Assembly (NCBI RefSeq): GCF_004801885.1
Contig: NZ_SSSM01000005.1
Location: 372,001 to 436,000, forward strand
Length of the DNA stretch: 64,000 bases
Direction: 5' to 3'
Source: Naasia lichenicola
Lineage (GTDB): Bacteria > Actinomycetota > Actinomycetes > Actinomycetales > Microbacteriaceae
Of the stretch, positions 62,273 to 64,000 are shown piece after piece. The notes beneath the pieces were generated by a model that was not told where the DNA came from, searched no databases, and was given only the letters and a program-made list of their open reading frames with translations. The position numbers and the translations under genes were made by a program. Each line of letters begins with the position of its first letter. Position 1 is the stretch's first letter.

Positions 62273-63262
62273 ATGCCCTCCCGACCCCGATTGACTCCCG
62301 CGATGGCGGACGTCCGTCGAGCGGTTCGCGAGTCGATCGTCGGCCGAGCGGAGGAGGGCGATCTGCTCCTGGTCGGCCTGAGCGGCGGGCCGGACTCCGT
62401 CGCGTTGGCCGCGGCCGCCGCGTTCGAGCTTCCGCGGGCCGGGATGCGGGCCGGGGCCGTCGTCGTCGACCACGGCCTCCAGCCCGGTTCGGACCGCATC
62501 GCCGACGCGGCAGCCGACCTTGCACGGCGTCTCGGGCTCGAGCCGGTGGTCGTGCATCGTGTGGACGTCGGCGGGTCCGGGGGACCGGAGGCCGCGGCGC
62601 GCGCCGCTCGGCATGCGGCATTCGATGACGCTCTCGACCGAACCGGAGCGCGCTTCGTGCTGCTGGCGCACACCTTGGACGATCAGGCGGAGACGGTGCT
62701 TCTCGGCCTCGCCCGCGGATCGGGGCCGGATTCCCTTTCCGGCATGGACGCCGTCAGCGGCCGTCGGCTGAGACCGCTGCTCGCCGTCCGGCGGGCGACG
62801 ACCCATGCCTACTGCGCGGATGCCGGCATCGACGCCTGGGCGGATCCGCACAACGACGACGAGCAGTATCGGCGGGTCCGAGTGCGGGCCACGGTGCTGC
62901 CTGCGTTGGAGGACGCGCTCGGTCCGGGCATCGCCGAGGCGCTCGCCCGCACCGCCGACCAGCTGCGCGAGGATTCCGAAGCCCTCGACCAGATGGCGCT
63001 CGAATGGGCCGAGGAGATCGCCGAGCACGCGGAGGCGGGCATCGCGCTGTCCGTGTCGGCGCTCGCCGCACAGCCGGCCGCGCTGCGCCACCGGCTGATC
63101 CGGCTCGCCGTGCACAGCGAGTTCGGCGTCACCCTTTCGCGATCCCAGACCCTCGCCGTCGCCCGCCTCATCACCCACTGGCACGGCCAGAATGGGGTCG
63201 ATCTGCCCGGCGCTAGGGTGGAACGCAGCGACGGCCAGCTGGTGTTCTCGGCCACCGCCTAG
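62273..63262 (+). CDS. tilS: tRNA(Ile)-lysidine synthetase
   Basis: The 329-residue N-type ATP pyrophosphatase attaches lysine to C34 of tRNA-Ile(CAU). The PP-loop SGGPDS is at residues 37-42 (VGLSGGPDSVALA). Later LLAHTLDDQAETVLLGLARGSG and RPLLAVRRATTHAYC fit the family. The C-terminal helix RLAVHSEFGVTLSR and QNGVDLPGARVERSDG complete a short actinobacterial form. TAACGT (62261-62266) 6 bp before ATG may be a -10, giving a leaderless mRNA. hpt follows after 120 bp. Confidence 0.95.
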   Translation: MPSRPRLTPAMADVRRAVRESIVGRAEEGDLLLVGLSGGPDSVALAAAAAFELPRAGMRAGAVVVDHGLQPGSDRIADAAADLARRLGLEPVVVHRVDVGGSGGPEAAARAARHAAFDDALDRTGARFVLLAHTLDDQAETVLLGLARGSGPDSLSGMDAVSGRRLRPLLAVRRATTHAYCADAGIDAWADPHNDDEQYRRVRVRATVLPALEDALGPGIAEALARTADQLREDSEALDQMALEWAEEIAEHAEAGIALSVSALAAQPAALRHRLIRLAVHSEFGVTLSRSQTLAVARLITHWHGQNGVDLPGARVERSDGQLVFSATA

Positions 63263-63382
63263 AGCTCTCCGGCTCGGTCCGTGCCTGCGATCGCGCCACC
63301 GTCGACCTCGATCGCATCCGACTCCCGCGTCCGAAACCGGCTGCCGTGCCGGCTCGAACAGCCCTCCCGTAAGGAACCGTCC

Positions 63383-63937
63383 ATGCAGCCCTGCGACGTT
63401 GCCGCCGACCTGTCCGAGATCCTGCTCACCGAGGATCAGATCTCCGCGCGGATCGCCGAGATGTGCCGGGAGATCGAGCGCGACTACGCCGGGGAGGAGC
63501 TGCTCCTGGTCGGCGTGCTGAAGGGCGCCGTCATGGTGATGGCCGATCTCGCGCGCGAGCTCACCCTGCCGATCACGATGGACTGGATGGCCGTGAGCTC
63601 CTACGGCTCGAGCACGCAGTCCTCGGGCGTGGTCCGCATCCTCAAGGACCTCGACACCGCGCTCGAAGGGCGCAAGGTGCTCATCGTCGAGGACATCATC
63701 GACTCGGGCTTGACCCTCTCCTGGTTGCTGGAGAACCTCAAGTCCCGCGGGCCCGCGTCGGTCGAGGTGTGCGCCCTGCTGCGCAAGCCCGAGGCCGCCA
63801 CGGTCGAGGTCGACGTCCGTTACGTGGGCTTCGAGATCCCCAACGCGTTCGTCGTCGGCTACGGGCTCGACTACGCGGAGAAGTACCGCAACCTGCGCGG
63901 CCTCGGGATCCTCGCGCCGCACGTCTACGAGCACTGA
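63383..63937 (+). CDS. hpt: Hypoxanthine phosphoribosyltransferase
   Basis: The 184-residue enzyme salvages hypoxanthine and guanine with PRPP. The PRPP loop [15 protein letters not shown] is clear, and [18 protein letters not shown] is the flexible-loop region. [20 protein letters not shown] is the early LKG segment. ATG 63383 has AAGGAAC 9 nt upstream; longer frames add no conserved residues. It follows tilS, as in many actinobacteria where ftsH comes next (outside the window). Confidence 0.95.
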   Translation: MQPCDVAADLSEILLTEDQISARIAEMCREIERDYAGEELLLVGVLKGAVMVMADLARELTLPITMDWMAVSSYGSSTQSSGVVRILKDLDTALEGRKVLIVEDIIDSGLTLSWLLENLKSRGPASVEVCALLRKPEAATVEVDVRYVGFEIPNAFVVGYGLDYAEKYRNLRGLGILAPHVYEH

Positions 63938-63964
63938 CCCGCTTCCGCGATTCAGGAGATCCTT

Positions 63965-63994
63965 ATTCCACTCGCGGATATATCGGGACGGAAT
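63965..63994. promoter_or_regulatory. Operator-like element at the window end
   Basis: ATTCC (63965-63969) and GGAAT (63990-63994) flank the 8-bp palindrome GATATATC (63977-63984). The centre resembles the TATATC boxes near the PadR genes at 27629-27694 and 44747-44756. The gene it would control is beyond the window. Confidence 0.4.
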
Positions 63995-64000
63995 GAGTCG

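Overview
The window is dense, very GC-rich (by eye about 70%) chromosomal DNA with actinobacterial features: many GTG starts, short or absent 5' leaders, actinobacterial families (DUF3073 protein, sterol-carrier-like protein beside purD, PurS/PurQ/small PurL, CmtR, YhgE/Pip, an Rv0958/Rv0959-type AAA+/VWA pair) and tRNAs without encoded CCA. The gene set best fits Microbacteriaceae (Rathayibacter/Clavibacter/Frigoribacterium-like). That placement is inference, because no 16S gene is present. I see no prophage, integrase, transposase or CRISPR array. Most of the window is core chromosome.

Layout. 1-4278: cut-off DNA methyltransferase, SpoU-type RNA methyltransferase, and an autoregulated TetR / degenerate ABC ATPase / YhgE-Pip operon. 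4364-22443: purine region with purA, purSQL, purDC, purF and purM on both strands, interleaved with GNAT, chorismate mutase, PadR-MFS efflux, VOC, membrane-anchored multicopper oxidase, sterol-carrier and DUF3073 genes. 22585-33290: flavin monooxygenase, KimA-like permease, PadR/DUF4097 pair, YczE with its divergent MocR regulator, and an RND exporter. 33638-43978: DEAD-box helicase with a repeat-rich disordered N-terminus, RecQ, GNAT, zinc peptidase, HdeD-like protein, homocysteine methyltransferase and a short UvrA paralogue. 44088-50676: PadR, cold-shock protein, fatty-acid desaturase, DUF4287 protein, MoxR/VWA pair. 50988-55270: GntR-prpD-prpB-prpC methylcitrate-cycle operon. 55317-58202: quinone-oxidoreductase-like MDR with divergent TetR, cmtR with a 21-residue cysteine-rich peptide gene, and arfB. 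58251-64000: Glu-Asp-Phe tRNA cluster, two tandem peptidoglycan hydrolases, ppa, tilS and hpt.

Functional links. The pur genes with hpt cover much of de novo and salvage purine synthesis (purB, purE/K, purN and purH are not here). GntR-prpDBC is a complete propionate-degradation unit. cspA and the desaturase suggest cold or membrane adaptation. ppa, tilS and hpt form a familiar housekeeping group.

Most unusual signals: (1) a 21-aa peptide with 8 Cys and a near-perfect ribosome binding site directly downstream of a CmtR repressor that keeps Cys57/Cys61/Cys102; (2) a four-copy dispersed family of long near-perfect hairpins with arm core CGAACTGCCCAGTTCTGC, plus other hairpin elements of the same architecture and a 175-bp MITE-like element; (3) repeated TATATCGCG-type sites in front of PadR genes; (4) a pseudo-ABC ATPase co-operonic with YhgE/Pip; (5) a DEAD-box helicase with a roughly 400-residue RSFDR-repeat tail.
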